From Sphagnum compactum (taxonomy: Eukaryota; Bryophyta; Sphagnopsida; Sphagnales), in contig OZ234494.1 of assembly GCA_965153455.1 (NCBI GenBank), forward strand, positions 27,147,354-27,211,353: a stretch of 64,000 bases of DNA, given 5' to 3'. Numbering within the stretch: position 1 is the first letter of the stretch; every line of letters starts with the position of its first letter. Positions 25,478 to 38,006 of this stretch are shown piece after piece. The notes beneath the pieces are model-generated. The model was not told where the DNA came from and searched no databases. It worked only from the letters and a program-made list of their open reading frames with translations. A program made the translations under genes and the position numbers.

Positions 25478-28400
25478 TCATGCCTTTGCTGACAAATTTG
25501 AACGGTACTCTCCAAGTGCCCAAATTGGGAAAATATTACGATATGCAGAATAGGAGATCATGCAGTTATTGTTGAAAACACCCATGATTTCCTGCAAAAA
25601 CAAAGCTTTGTGATGTGAGCCCCGAGTAAAAGAAGTTCCTGTTGTCACAGATCTCAATGCACAGGGTGTAACCAGAGAACAAAGTCCTTACAACTCTATG
25701 ATCATATGTATTGTACAAAGAGGAGCAATGAGTACAACACACTGATGTTTCTCTCTTACATGTTGTTCATGTATGGAACTCTCAGGATTTTACACTCAAC
25801 AAAAGGGACCTTGTCACATACCTGTTGTGGAAAATCACCATTTTCCATTTGTGCATTGATGAGCACAGTGGCTGCTCTGTGCAGTGGTTCCGGGTCCCTC
25901 TTCCACTGTCACAACCATCAAGGGATATGGGTGTTAGATATGAAGTTCAAAGCATACAAGTCAACCAACTTTGATGAGGCTTTTGCTGGCTTCCCTTTGC
26001 AGAAAGTTGAGAGTTTTAGGGAGAAGACAACAACAACACATTTACAGGAGTAAATCACCAAACTTGTACCCACCCAAGTTGAATCAGATTCCCTGCCTGG
26101 CCAACAATGCTACAACACTCCAGAGTTATGCATTCAAAATGACCTCACAGTGGTGTCACATAAGACAAGGAAGAAAAGAAACAAACAAATCTACCACAAC
26201 CCCAGGAAATAAAGTCAAAGAAAATCAGGCTTATGCCATTGCTTTCTGCAAGCCTGAAAGACAAAATTACAGACATGAATAGGTATATTACCTGTCCAGC
26301 AGCTATGAGAGAGAGCATTGCCCATGACGTGTTCACAATGTGCGATTTATCTCCTTCCAAGTTAGAGTAGACCTGGAGGAGAAGCAGCAGTTAATACATA
26401 CTGAGACAGAATAGCAAGCAGCGTACTTTAACCACAACCACACTAAGCTATTCATATGTCTAGTCAAGACAAAAAAAAATCCTCAAAGTTAAAACCTTCA
26501 GTACAAGAAAGAAGAGAAGCTCCTTTGAAACTACCTTATCCTGGCAAGAAAGGTAGCTCTCTCCCCAGCCACCAGAAGCTTGCTGCTTTGAGAGTAGGAA
26601 ATCACATGCACTCCGAATGGAAGCTGATGTTTCATAACTTCGTCCAGCAGCAAGCAATCCCTTCATTCCAAACCAGGTGCCATATGTAAAGCATACGCCC
26701 CAACTGCCATACCTATTTCAACCACGAGAAACAGCTCAGGCTTTGAAGGTTAACAAAAGAACAGAAGTGGGAAAACCCATCACAAGGTCTGTGTAGATGC
26801 TCATCAACAGCAACAACAAATACCATGGAAGGTTGGAATTGCACAGGTTCTCAACATGGAACTCAACGAGGGGGTTGATGAGATAACACACCAGGACCCA
26901 TCTGGCCTTTGAATACTCTCAATATATTTAGCAGCACGACGGATGGAGGACTCTATCTCCTGAGCACGGTGCTTTGGGTACTGCTTTCTGAAAGCTGATA
27001 GGCTCTGAATGCATGCAGATGTGCACTCCACATACCTGTAGAATAACAATCATCAGCAACCACTGAATCCTTCTTATAACCCAGTAGCTGTCCAGTTTCC
27101 AGGTAGCTGGAACTGATGAGCCAGAAGAGATCTAAGACTCCTGAGTTTATTAAGGGCAACCACTACAGTCGGGGGGGATCCACATCATTCCCAAACATGT
27201 GAAAGCTGACTGTGAGCTTTCTTCCCTTTTTTTCACATTTATGAAAACTTGTGTGTGATCACACACTGCAAAAGAGTTTGTGGACTGCAAGAATTGCATC
27301 AAAGTGTTTGTTCCTTCAAAAAAAGCAGGTCTTGTTAAGCACTAGAATACAAAGTTCACACTTTTGGACTTGAAGGGGAGCAAGCATATTGCAAATAACA
27401 AAATATGGATCTCACTACGGATGCTAGGTGCTTACGAGTAGTCAATGACAATATCTCCAAACGTCTCCGCTGGGTTAATAATCTGTTCATCATCAAGGCA
27501 AGTGTTTTATGCACCTGGGGGTCATTATTGTGCAGATAGCTAAACAGAATTTCTTGATGGGCAATCCTTTGCAATACTCCTGTCTAATTCCTCTCTATGA
27601 TGCTGCTTCTTTCAATGAACGGGAAAGAAAAAGTGTTAACCTCCAGCCAAGCATAAGATCGGGTGCGTTCATAAGTAGCTGACCCTCCATGCGCATTCTG
27701 CAAAACATCCATGGACAACAAAAGAACTTAAAATGAAAAATGAAAAACAGACGCTATATCCCCCTAAGGTGCCTTGAGAAAAGTCCTGAAGATTGTAGCA
27801 GATGAGTGGATTTCAATCAATGTGCAGCACCATGTGGATGGATGGATTTCAACGATAAAGTGAGAGTCTTACTTGGTAGGACAGAATAACATTGACACAA
27901 TCATAAATGCGCTCCGCTGGAATGGGGTCCCCAACCAACTCACGTGGTAAGTTGGATAATATCAATGCAGCCTGCCAAACCCAATAACATGGTTGATGGG
28001 TGAAGGTGTTCTTTTTCAGCATATGAAAAGCTAGCTTGTGGGCATTGCTGCTAAATTCCATGTCCACCATGAGAATGCCACAACGGACAGAAAGAATATG
28101 AGAGGCTACACATGCACACCTTGAGTCCCTCGGAACTACAGTCGGATATGGGCCAACCATGGTCTCCACTTGAAAAAGGCCAGGCACCTTTAGAGATGTG
28201 GCGATACCAATAGGCTAAATCCCCAGGGCAATCATCTCTCACCTTCACAACAACGATCATGAAATTCATTCAGACATACATAAGTACTGTGTTGTCATAA
28301 GTATTGCAGACTATCTTCATTTCTACTGAGAACTTCTCATGGACTCATTGCGACACAACATCATCACCAAGAAGAATGGAATTCAGAGATGATCCAATCA

Positions 28401-31071
28401 ATAATCAAGAGCAATGGTGACAAAACCTGGTTTTTGTCAATGTAAGTATGAGCCTTCTTGAACATGCTCCAACACTCATCAGGCAGGTTTGTAGCACTGA
28501 GTGCTTGCACTGCAAATGCTGTGTCCCAAAGTTGGCTCCCATTGTAACCCTGTTAGTCAAATTGTAAACCATTCAAATCCAGTCCAGCAGTCAGAAGGTT
28601 GAACTTACAATAGCAAATAGGGACAAGAAGCTCAATGCCAAAAGAAAAAGCACAGAAGGAAGAAAGGGGTGAATGACAAGACCTGCATCTTCATGCCATC
28701 TTCAGCTATCCAAAGAAAGTCATAGATACGAGGAAGATGACGCTTGAATGCTTCTGAATTTGGGTCCTCCACCCAACATGCCAGCATGTTCATCACCTGT
28801 TCAGAGTCACCACCGGTACCTCTGGTATTACATGATGCCCCAGGAGAATTCACAAGAGCCTCTATCAGCAATAGAAAGCAAGTTGCTTTAATCAGAAGAT
28901 TTCTCCCATCTGGCTCAAATTGCACACCTCAAAGAGTCTTCATAGAGTTGACAAAAAAACTTAACAAGAACACCCATTTTATCAGTGTCAAAGAGTGGGC
29001 ACAATGAAGACCCAACTAAACACGAGAATTTGACCACATACCTTGTTGACAGGCCCAATGTCTATATATCGGGTATTCACATCCTCATAGTGGACATGTT
29101 CCATGGCTGTGGCAAGGGCCTTTTTACGAAGAAGTGAACCAGGCCAATGCATCAATATGGGTTCCACTACCTTGTGCAGAGTGCCCCAAAGAATGTCCTG
29201 TATTAATGGATGTGGGTAGTACAAGTCTTCCTGCATATAAGACACCCAATGAATTAGAAGAAAAATTCAAATCTGATGAATTGTTCATGCTTGTGGTTGC
29301 TCATATATCCCTTTTCACCAGCTTCAGAAGCCAAACAAAAAGTGGAGGGACTCTTGCTATTTAAAAAAAACAACTTCAAACTCACCTTGGCACACTCGTT
29401 GCGAGCTTTATTCCAGTCAATTTTGCTGTATGGTTGTATGAAAATTTCTTCTCTGAGAGCCTTGACTGTGTTTGTAATGGGTCCTGTGAATCGCTTTCCA
29501 TAGATGTAGCTCATGGGCAAGTACACCATCCGGCAGTGGCACCACATCCTTCCTGTCACAAATACACTTTACTGTGGTGAGAGATGCTGTTAAGACTCAG
29601 AACAACTGCTGACAGAGTGAGCATTTTGCAAGAAATTCCAAGAACTGCACACATGAAGAATCCAGGAAAAGAGAGGCACACCTGGATGCATTGGGAGGAA
29701 ATAGGGCAGCATCCAAATCTCAGGAGGCAATGGGTTATTGCCTTGCCACTCAAAAGCTCCAAGAACCTGAAGACAGCAAAAACAAATTAGGGCACAGTGA
29801 CAGAAAGTCCAGAACTTTGGAATGACAGAATTGGAGTGTGGATTCTACAAACACACTAGGAAGATAGGCCTTCAGTGCACACTTGCCGAAAGCCAGAACT
29901 TGCCCCATGAGGGTATGGAGGTGGCACCACCATGGTCCAGGATCCATTGACGCCCACGTTCCAGTGAGTTGAATTCCCCTCCTTCCAGACCATCACCAAG
30001 GAGTCGCAATGTGACATAGTTAAGCACCGACCCAAACATGGTACTGTTACCTTCGATGTGCAATCCCCAGCCTCCATCCTTGTTCTGAAGAATTCACTCA
30101 CCATAACAGGGGTGAATTGTAAGACATGACAAAAGCAGTAAAGAAAATTGTTAGCAAGAAATGTAAGTAAGAATCCTAATGAAACCAACACCACTTCATG
30201 AAATGAATTGCCCCTCCGATGACAATGGAGGTTACCTGATGGTTGTAGAGATATCGGCGCATCTCATCTTTATGTGCTTGTGACAATACATTGTTCAATG
30301 CACCTGTCACTGACAGTGTTATAACCTGCAAGAGAAAGAAACATTTCATCACAAAAGAAGAGTGCAACTGATCATCAACAACAGCTGATGGGATCCAAGA
30401 AAGAAGAAGAAGAAGAAGAAGATGGGATCCATATGATGATGATGTATGTGTGTGCGTATGGCATACCAGGCCAGGCATGAGAAACATGGGTCCTCCATAG
30501 TCACCAGGCCAATGACCATCATGAGCTTGCAGAGTGGAGTAGAACCGCAAACCTCGCCGCAAAGTTGTGGTCACAGCTTCCTCTGTCAGCTCATTGCAGC
30601 TGGATACTTGTACTTGCTGTGGCAACTCGGGAAGAGGATTCTCTTTTGCAAACTTTGCACATAAACCCAGAAGCATCCATCAATACCTCAATTGGGTGTT
30701 CCAACAAAACCCCACCTCCCTAGGGACCCAGGCAATGGCAATGCAACCCATTTCACTGAGCAGAAAGAGAGAACCGATACACACATGCACGCACCCATCG
30801 CACACCCACCAACACACAATACATACATACATGCATGCATGCATGGATACATGCATACCTGCAAGCGCATGAGGAGGTCAGCGCTATGGCGTTTCTCGTA
30901 GCGATTCTTGGTGAACTCAGCTCGCGCTTTGTCCACTGCCAAGCGATCGGCGAGCGAGTCCTCCGCATCTGCCTTCTCCTCGGAAGAGTACTCCCATACT
31001 TGGCGACCAGAGAATCCATTCACAGATTGCATCCATGGACCCCTAACCTCCGCAACTTTAAGCGTCCACAT
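25478..31071 (-). CDS. CAS1: Cycloartenol synthase (oxidosqualene cyclase)
   Basis: It cyclises 2,3-oxidosqualene to cycloartenol, the first ring sterol of plants, at the ER membrane. Eighteen exons: 31071-30859, 30652-30467, 30325-30236, 30084-29887, 29766-29682, 29552-29386, 29230-29042, 28796-28683, 28549-28427, 28242-28120, 27971-27873, 27697-27641, 27482-27436, 27035-26892, 26712-26535, 26372-26292, 25905-25822, 25591-25478. They give 763 aa, the normal plant length, from a typical MWTLKVAE start. QW motifs are visible (QAHDGHW, QNKDGGW, QRPDGSW, QQASGGW). The active-site loop reads [12 protein letters not shown] with the catalytic acid D489; most family members have DCTAE. Y416, H483 and I487 match the residues (Arabidopsis Y410, H477, I481) that direct cycloartenol rather than lanosterol formation. 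Intron 4 appears to use a GC donor. No frameshift or stop was found. Confidence 0.95.
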
Positions 31072-32966
31072 TTCTTCCTTGTTCTTGCACTTCCTACTCC
31101 CCTGATTTCCTGCGCTCCTGGTCTTCTACCTCCTCCTCTGTCAAAGAGTTGGCAGACGCACCGAGCGAGCGAGCGAGCGAGTGAGCAATGCGCGCAACAC
31201 TCTCGCGAACACAAAACAAACGAAGCGAAGCTTACAGCGAAGGGAAAGCAAGAGCAGCTCTGTGTACGTACGTACGTACGTACGTACGTATAGGTTGTGT
31301 ATAAAGACTGACGATGTATAAATACAAGACGTAGAAAGCAAGGATTTCTTCTATATACTCCATATCATACTTTTTTGTGATATCAAAATTTTTGCAATTT
31401 TTTTTTTCAAAAAATAGTGAAATTAGTTGAATTTACATTGGAAAATAATAATAATAATAATAATAATAATTCCAATTTCCCAAACAAAGCAAAGCTCACA
31501 TAGCAATGGAAAGCAGAGCAAGCGCTGTGTACACAAGTACGTATTATTTTTGTATAAAAGACTAAAGACTGTATAAATACACGACGTAGAAAGCAGGGAT
31601 TTCTTCTACGTACTCCATATATCAGGGTTTTTAAAAAAAATAATAATAATAATTTTTGATATCTAAAATTTAGCAAATTTTTCAAAAAATAAAAAATAAC
31701 TCGAATTTAAAATAAAAAATCACAATAAATCCGAAATTTCCCAATTTTTTTATTGGAAAAAAGAGAAAATTCGCCTCCCAAAAAATCACTGAAAGTCTAG
31801 ATACCTACACAATTTGTAAAAGAATTCAGGGAATTTTTTTGTATTTTCTACAAAACATTCGGAATTTTGGGATTTTCAGTTTTTTTTCCTTATTATTATT
31901 ATTATTATTATTATTATATTAGGGTAATTAGTTTCCACTCCTCCTTTGTCATCCTCATTGAATTTTTCTGCACAGATTTGTAACCTTCCCCCATGCTTGC
32001 ATCCATTTGCAAAATTAATGATGATCTAGTTAAAACTTGCTGTTGCTGTTGCTGTGTTGCTGTTGCTGTTGCAGCACCCCACAAATCAATTCTTACCATG
32101 TGCAAATCTGCAAAAGAGGCAGAGAACATGGGCCATATCTGAAATCTGCTGAAAAGGCATGGAAGATGTGCACACACATCATCATCACGGTGTGAGAAAG
32201 AACAGATTTTGATTATCCATGTGAGACCCACAATGCAATTTGCAATTACTTCAATCCTGTTGAAAAGCTGAAGGGAGCTTCCAATGAGAAGAAAATAATA
32301 ATAATAATAACAATAATAATTCCCCGACATTCAATACATCACAGGTTGTTGCCAGGCTTATTTTTTAAACCCTAATTTCACTTCATACAATAACAACAAC
32401 AATAATAATAATAATACAGTGCATTTTGTAGTTGTTGAAAATCTTTGCTGGTGTATGCATCCATGAAAGCTCTAGGTCACCACTGCTGTATTTGTTCTTG
32501 TGACTAGGGTTTGTTACACAGTGTTTGGCTAAGGAAATTTCAACCATCCCAGCCAAGAATGAATTGAACCACCATTGCACAACAGAAAAAAAAAAAAAAA
32601 ACTTGCTTCAAGAATCAACCACTGCTGCACAGTAATCAGTCAGGGTGTTCCCAAATCAACACCAGGCTGAGGCAGTAAGACAATCCGTTTAGGAGAAAAT
32701 AATATATTCAATCTCAAATTTCTTTCTCATGATCTGATCATTCCTAAAATCATGGAAACCGACAAAGTCTTTCCCAAGAGCAAGATCAAAGAAAGAGGAT
32801 TCAACATCCTACGCCTCAGTCAGTTTTTGTGGCTTAATTCTGTAATAGCCATCAAGCACATCAGAATTCAGTGTTGCAAGAGCATGTGAAGAGGGAAATA
32901 ATGCAGTCGTTAATGGTGGAACTGATGAGGGAAAGCTCAAGTTTGCAAGGATGATTGACAAACTTT
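31072..32966. promoter_or_regulatory. Divergent intergenic region upstream of CAS and the PRM1-like gene
   Basis: Both neighbours start here and point outwards, so promoters for both should lie within 1.9 kb. Near the CAS leader are (gcga)n at 31162-31182 and (cgta)n at 31264-31290. A candidate minus-strand TATA element reads gtatttatac (plus strand gtataaatac, 31316-31325). Trinucleotide AAT/TTA arrays lie at 31447-31470, 31895-31918, 32295-32317 and 32400-32415. No further gene was seen. Confidence 0.45.
31211..31625. repeat. Duplicated segment in the CAS upstream region
   Basis: Two similar stretches, about 31211-31370 and 31486-31625, share gtgtataaagactg / gtataaaagactaaagactg, gtataaatac, acgtagaaagca, ggatttcttcta and actccatat. 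Each copy carries the TATA-like element. The copies have diverged and the first contains the (cgta)n expansion. Confidence 0.75.
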
Positions 32967-35900
32967 ATGGGGAACAGCAGTCAAGGGACACGACTAGTTT
33001 CAAAGACAACTCAACAATCACATTGGTTGGTGTGTGTGATGATTGTATTGCTCGTGTCTGTGGACAACATCACTCTTGTTCTTTGTACACATGAGGAAAG
33101 TCACATCAACATCAACAGCTCCAGCCATCTATGCGGAAGCCATCTGCAGCACACATCAACCCACAGACAACTGAGTTGGCTGCAGATTAAGGTAACCCTA
33201 AAAAATAATTCTATGGCAGTTTTGCAACCAATTTTGCTCACATTGAAGTTGCTGCCATGTTTTGTCAAACAGCAACCAAGCAACACACTCTCTCTCTCCA
33301 ATTGCCAAAAGCCAAACTCAGATTTGTAACAATCCATCTCATGTCATAACACCACTTTGATGAGGTGGTGCTATGTGGGCCGGGGGACCAGCAGACATCT
33401 CAGGCAGCAGGATCAGCAAAGAGGTCATCATCTGCTCTTACACCAGAGAAGGTGATCGGCAGAATACCTCGCTTGGACCCACTTCACAAGTTCAAGCGAT
33501 ACACTGGTGGCTTCAATGTCACCAATGTGCACTATTGGAGTGTAGGTCCATCTACTACTATAACACCCAGTGGTACAGACGTTTGGGTTGACTCAGTTTT
33601 CACTGATTGCACAATGAACCAACAAAACCACTTGTGCCAAATAGCACACTGGTAGATCAAATCAGTGTTACTCCATATCAAATCACTACAACACACACAC
33701 AATGCAGGTTCATGATGATTAACAACACTAAAAGTGATTGGGGTTTTGTGTGCACTGGTGGACAGTCAGTGGCATTCACCGGCATATGGGCATACACAAT
33801 GGCAATAGTATGTCTGCTGTGCGGAGTGCTATTACTTGTCTGGCAGACCTACACCTCCAATGACACTTCATTCAAGGAGGAAGTCCTGTTACCTGAGTCC
33901 AAAGCTGGGCACAGAGTGCCTGTTTGCTGCGTCTTGCAGTTCGGTGTTCTTGTATTGTCAGCATCTCACCCATTTCTGTGCTCAACATCTTTGCTCTCTC
34001 AGCTTCTCCATAGAAGTCCTTTCACCATGAAGATCACAGTTTGAAATTCAAGTTGAACTCTTAGTGTTTTAGATCAATAAGGCACATATATATATCTGGT
34101 AAGGCTAAACTAATGCAGCTCAATGTGCAGAGCAGCTTCTACTGTCATCTTTTGGGGAAATGTCAGACTTGGTGAGGAGCTCAAAGCCACTGCTAGCACC
34201 CTTGTCATGAGTGTGGACAAGGTCAAGGTGAGAATACCAATCCCCTTGTCTCTGCAGTAATGTTGTGAAACTGCAGATGAAAATGGCTAAACCCAAATCT
34301 GATGACAGAAGTAGCAATATTTCTCTATAACAATATCAGCTCCACTCCTTATTTATCTCTCTCATTTCCACACAGCCCACACTCCTATCCTCATTTCCCA
34401 CTTGTCTCCAGTTGCTAATTTTCTCGGGTGTAAGCAAGCCTCTGGTAGTTGTTCCCTGCAGTTGCAAGTGGATGGTGCAATAGATTTGATCCCCCTTGCC
34501 AATATTGGACCAATAGCAAACCAAGAGATTGCCAAAAAGTTCCTATCCGCATGTAACAACCTGGCCACCACATTTCAGGAGCTTATGAGCAAAGTAAAGC
34601 TAAACAAAGCACACATATACCATCTCTTCTTCTCTGTGTAAGCAGCTTTAACATAGACATCAAACAAAATGTCAAACATGCTCCAGGCACACAGAAACAT
34701 GAATAAGAATAATAACACCAGATGCTATTATGATAATAACATCAGATGCTACCAATCTTGATAATAACATCAGATTACTACCAATCTGATTACTACCAAT
34801 CATCAAGATTGGTTGCTTCCTTCTTCAGAAGGTTGCCTCTTCTGGTACTGCTGCAGGATGGGGTTTTCCCTTTTGGGAGTTGTAAACCACCACAACAAAA
34901 TCCTGTGCACATCATCTCCTACTGGACAAACCAACATTCATAAGATATGAAAATTGTGACACTAATTCATCTCCCACAGGTCAAACCAACAGTCATAAGA
35001 AATGAAAATTGTGGTGCTAATTCTGTGGAGTGCTATATAGTGTGTGATATGTGCATAAGAGTCAGAACATCCATGAGAACAAAAAAACACAACAAAGCCA
35101 TGTATCCTGACTGGCATGCTGCTGTTTGTTTCAACCCAAGAGCTAATGTAATCCAACACATGAAGTTGATGCAATTTGCAGGAAATTGGCGATCGCAATA
35201 ATAGCATCATGTATGGTCATCTTGGTTGTCACTGGCATAGGTACAGTCCCCTGTAATCTACCAATATCATACAGATTGTAGATGACAAAAAATGGGCACA
35301 GGTAGGTCATCTTGGTTGTCACTGGCATCGATACAGTCCCTGTCCAAGTTTGAGGTACATACTACATACGGGGTTGTTGTGGAGGGGTGGATGCAGTGTG
35401 TATGCTGAAAAGTTGGCATGTGGCTCTCACAATGTATGCTCCTTCTGCCATCTATCTTGTTTCCCTTTGAGATGGCTGCCTTATGCAAAGACTATCAGCC
35501 TGATGCTCAAAGAGGATAGATTCACATTTCTCTTGGGATTTTACCTCCCTAACACTCACTAGGAAACCATGTTGATGCAGGATTTATTCAGCAGCAATTG
35601 TTGTACTGGTTGCTTCTTGGATGGTCTCTGGAGTGAGTTTTGTGCTTGCCAGGTTCTCTTCTGCACACATTTCCCAGTCCTTTTGCCAAATTTTCCTTTC
35701 CTTCCCTGCACTGGAAGGCAACTTTAGTTACAACAATGCCAACAGAATGCATGTGCAGGATCAACACAATCTGTTATCTGATGCCTTACTAGCATTCTGC
35801 CAAACGAGGTTCAATTCTAGTGAATTGGGCATGGCACAGATCATGGTTTTGAGAGCTGACTGAATGTGCAGTGTTGCGATCGATAGCTGCCAGGCTATGG

Positions 35901-36734
35901 AAGCATATGATCAGAATCCCCACAACTCTAGTATCGCAAGGCTCCTGCCTTGCCTCACACCACTAGCAGGTGCTGAGGCTCTGAGTGGAGCCAAGAAGGC
36001 CATTAAAACTGTAATAAAACGCTCCAACAATGCAGTGGATCTTCTCAACCACCAGGAGGAGAGAATGGCAGCCTCAGGAGATATCGACCATCCCACCTTC
36101 CTCCCTCATGTCTGTGACCCTTTTGGACCTGAACCTGAATTGCTCCCCAGAGAATGCAGCTCAGCTGAAGGCTCCTTTGCCAACTTTGAAGATGTGAGCC
36201 ATTCTCTTTTTCACACAACCCACAGTCACGTATTTCAGGATCTCAGTTGCATTTCAAACACAAAAAATGATAACAACTGTTACTATGATTAAGTATTTAG
36301 CTTCATGTAATCCTCTGATGATCATCAATATGATCTCTCCTTCTATATCTGCACAGGACTATGGCAAATACCGCTGTGAGTCAGATGACATAGAGGCATG
36401 TCTTGCTACCCCTACCCCTATCCCGAATTTTGCATATATGGAGGCAATGCAAGCTATGAATGCGACAAAGGACGTCTACGCAACGTTGCCTACTGTCTTC
36501 CGGGTAATCACATGCAATTTTGTCAAAGTAACATTCGAAGATATTCTAGAGCACCACTGTGCACCGCTGAAGGTTGCACTGACAGTGTTGTGGATTGCCT
36601 TCATCATTGCTTCCATGGCACTAATGCCACTCCTGGTTTTGTGGATAGTACATGGCAAGAAGGTTTCAGACAACAGAGTGAGGTACATTTTGAGACAGAA
36701 GGCAGCAGAATTAGGGTTACCACCTGTGTGCTAA
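32967..36734 (+). CDS. PRM1/tweety-like multi-pass plasma membrane protein (partial exon model)
   Basis: Visible exons: 32967-33191 (first ATG, signal-anchor), 33404-33541, 33766-33956, 34131-34227, 34462-34593, 35182-35240, 35592-35652, 35872-36193 and 36357-36734 (stop taa). The second exon has RLDPLHKFKRYTGG and NVTNVHYWS, matching the DPLxxFKxYNGGxxIxNKHYWAS signature of plant proteins such as Arabidopsis At2g12400, annotated PRM1-like. Membrane helices: SVAFTGIWAYTMAIVCLL, VPVCCVLQFGVLVL, KLAIAIIASCMVILVVTG, AAIVVLVASWMV and, near the C-terminus, ALTVLWIAFIIASMALMPLL. The loop before the last helix holds paired cysteines (DSCQAM, PCLTP, VCDPF, RECSS), as in the family. Visible exons code for about 520 aa, close to family length. 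Phases do not match between the 34227, 34462 and 35182 ends, so one or two small exons are missing. Yeast Prm1 acts in cell fusion; the plant role is unknown. Confidence 0.7.
35211..35340. repeat. 90-bp tandem duplication including a splice donor
   Basis: The stretch ggtcatcttggttgtcactg followed by gcat begins at 35215 and again at 35305. The first copy is the end of a membrane-helix exon and is followed by a good donor (ATAG then gtacag). In the second copy the corresponding bases read tcgatacag, which abolishes the GT. Confidence 0.75.
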
Positions 36735-38006
36735 ACCCACACCACTTAAAGTACTGTATGTCTGTTCATTTGATTCATAATAGCACTCATCACTACTGGC
36801 ATTTTGATGAAAATCAACAATGCCATCAATTGCCAGCAATGGCCAACCTTAGTTAAAAATGCAATTCTCCCCAATAAGGATATCAAATAAGCTTTTTACC
36901 ATCCCATTCATTGGGATTGAGCACTTCATTACAAGTTACAGGTTATCTGTAGCAACCTCCCATGCTGTTAGAAAAAATCTCCCAACTAATTCAAAGGGAA
37001 GAGTTGTAGTGTTTACAGACAAGCCAGACTGAATGAAGAGTTCTCTCTCCTGAATTATTTTGGGTCTTATTTCAATCGAAGCAAACACTTCCTAACCACA
37101 AACCGTAAAAGCAGCAAACAAACTGATGGCCACCAAACTATTGAAGCACCATGAGAAATCTATTGTTACAGCCAAAATTGACCATTGAGAATCCCAATGA
37201 AGTTCGAGGGGAGGGGAGGGAAGGGAGAAAAACGCACCTCTCTCAGCTCACTCACTGTTCATCGTCCTCCATTTCTCTTATTTCAAATTTGAACTAATGA
37301 GTCTTAAACAGTGCCATCGTCTCCTTCTTGCCGCCTCGATTGAATTCCCATTATCAGCAGCATCCCCAAACAGTGAGCTCGAAGAACTCCTGGAAGTGGT
37401 GGAAAAACGAAAGGAGCGAAAAAAACCTCCACAAGGCGAAGAGGGAGCAAATCAGGAGACGCGCTCGGAACCCTAACCCTAACCCTAACCCTAAAAGAGT
37501 AAGTTGCGTGTGAAACAGGTAGTTTTGTCTATGGCCGTCCTTAGCCTCTCGGCGTTAACAAAAAGCAGCCAATGAGAGCGGTTTCCGTCTCGGAAGTGTA
37601 AACAAGCGCAGATAAGATAGCCAATGAGATTCTTAGGTTCATGCCCTTGTGTAAATAGGGCCGAGTTTAAATCCCTATATTCCGATTCCGAGATTCGTTG
37701 AGGCAAGGCGGCGCCGGCCGCCGGAGCACGGGTGCTAAGGATGCCCGTAGTGGCCGAGGCCACCGGCGTAAGATTAGGCTACCACTGGTTGCGTTTCCCG
37801 AGGCACGGGTGACGCGCCATTTCACCCGTTGGAAGCCCGACCCGGGCCGCCGTCTCCAAAGGTGCGCATATGCAAAAGCTTGCTAGCGACGGTGTTTCTT
37901 TGCGCTGCGAGCGAGCGAGCTTCCGCTGTGCCCGTCTCTCTCCGCTGCGCCTTCGACGATCCCCGCTTTTGGCTCCACCGGAGCTCTATCAGCCAGTGCT
38001 TCAAAG
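36735..38006. promoter_or_regulatory. Promoter and leader region of TCTP
   Basis: This separates the stop codon of the PRM1-like gene from the TCTP start. About 36735-37200 is unremarkable 3' sequence. From 37200 the base composition rises sharply in GC and CpG. A telomere-type array is at 37469-37495. Two CCAAT boxes lie in the same context (gccaatgaga) at 37569 and 37621, and an AT-rich tttaaatccctatat near 37667-37681 is a candidate TATA region. The segment 37690-38006 is GC-rich and likely 5' leader; it holds short upstream ATGs whose use is unknown. Confidence 0.55.
37469..37495. promoter_or_regulatory. Four-unit AACCCT telo-box array
   Basis: Four hexamers aaccct in a row, ending ctaaa. 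Plant telo-boxes (AAACCCTA) are typical of promoters of ribosomal and translation-related genes, and TCTP is such a gene. The repeat unit here is six bases rather than the seven-base plant telomere unit, so it is not simply a telomere fragment of the common plant type. Confidence 0.6.

Noticed and set aside
35581-35632. Alternative PRM1-like exon ending at the strong donor gtgagt
   Set aside because: That frame gives a QQQLLYWLLLGW segment that fits the family less well than the AAIVVLVASWMVSGVSFVLA reading, which also matches the phase of the preceding exon.
37469-37495. Chromosome end or interstitial telomere
   Set aside because: Only four units, in a promoter and flanked by unique genic sequence.
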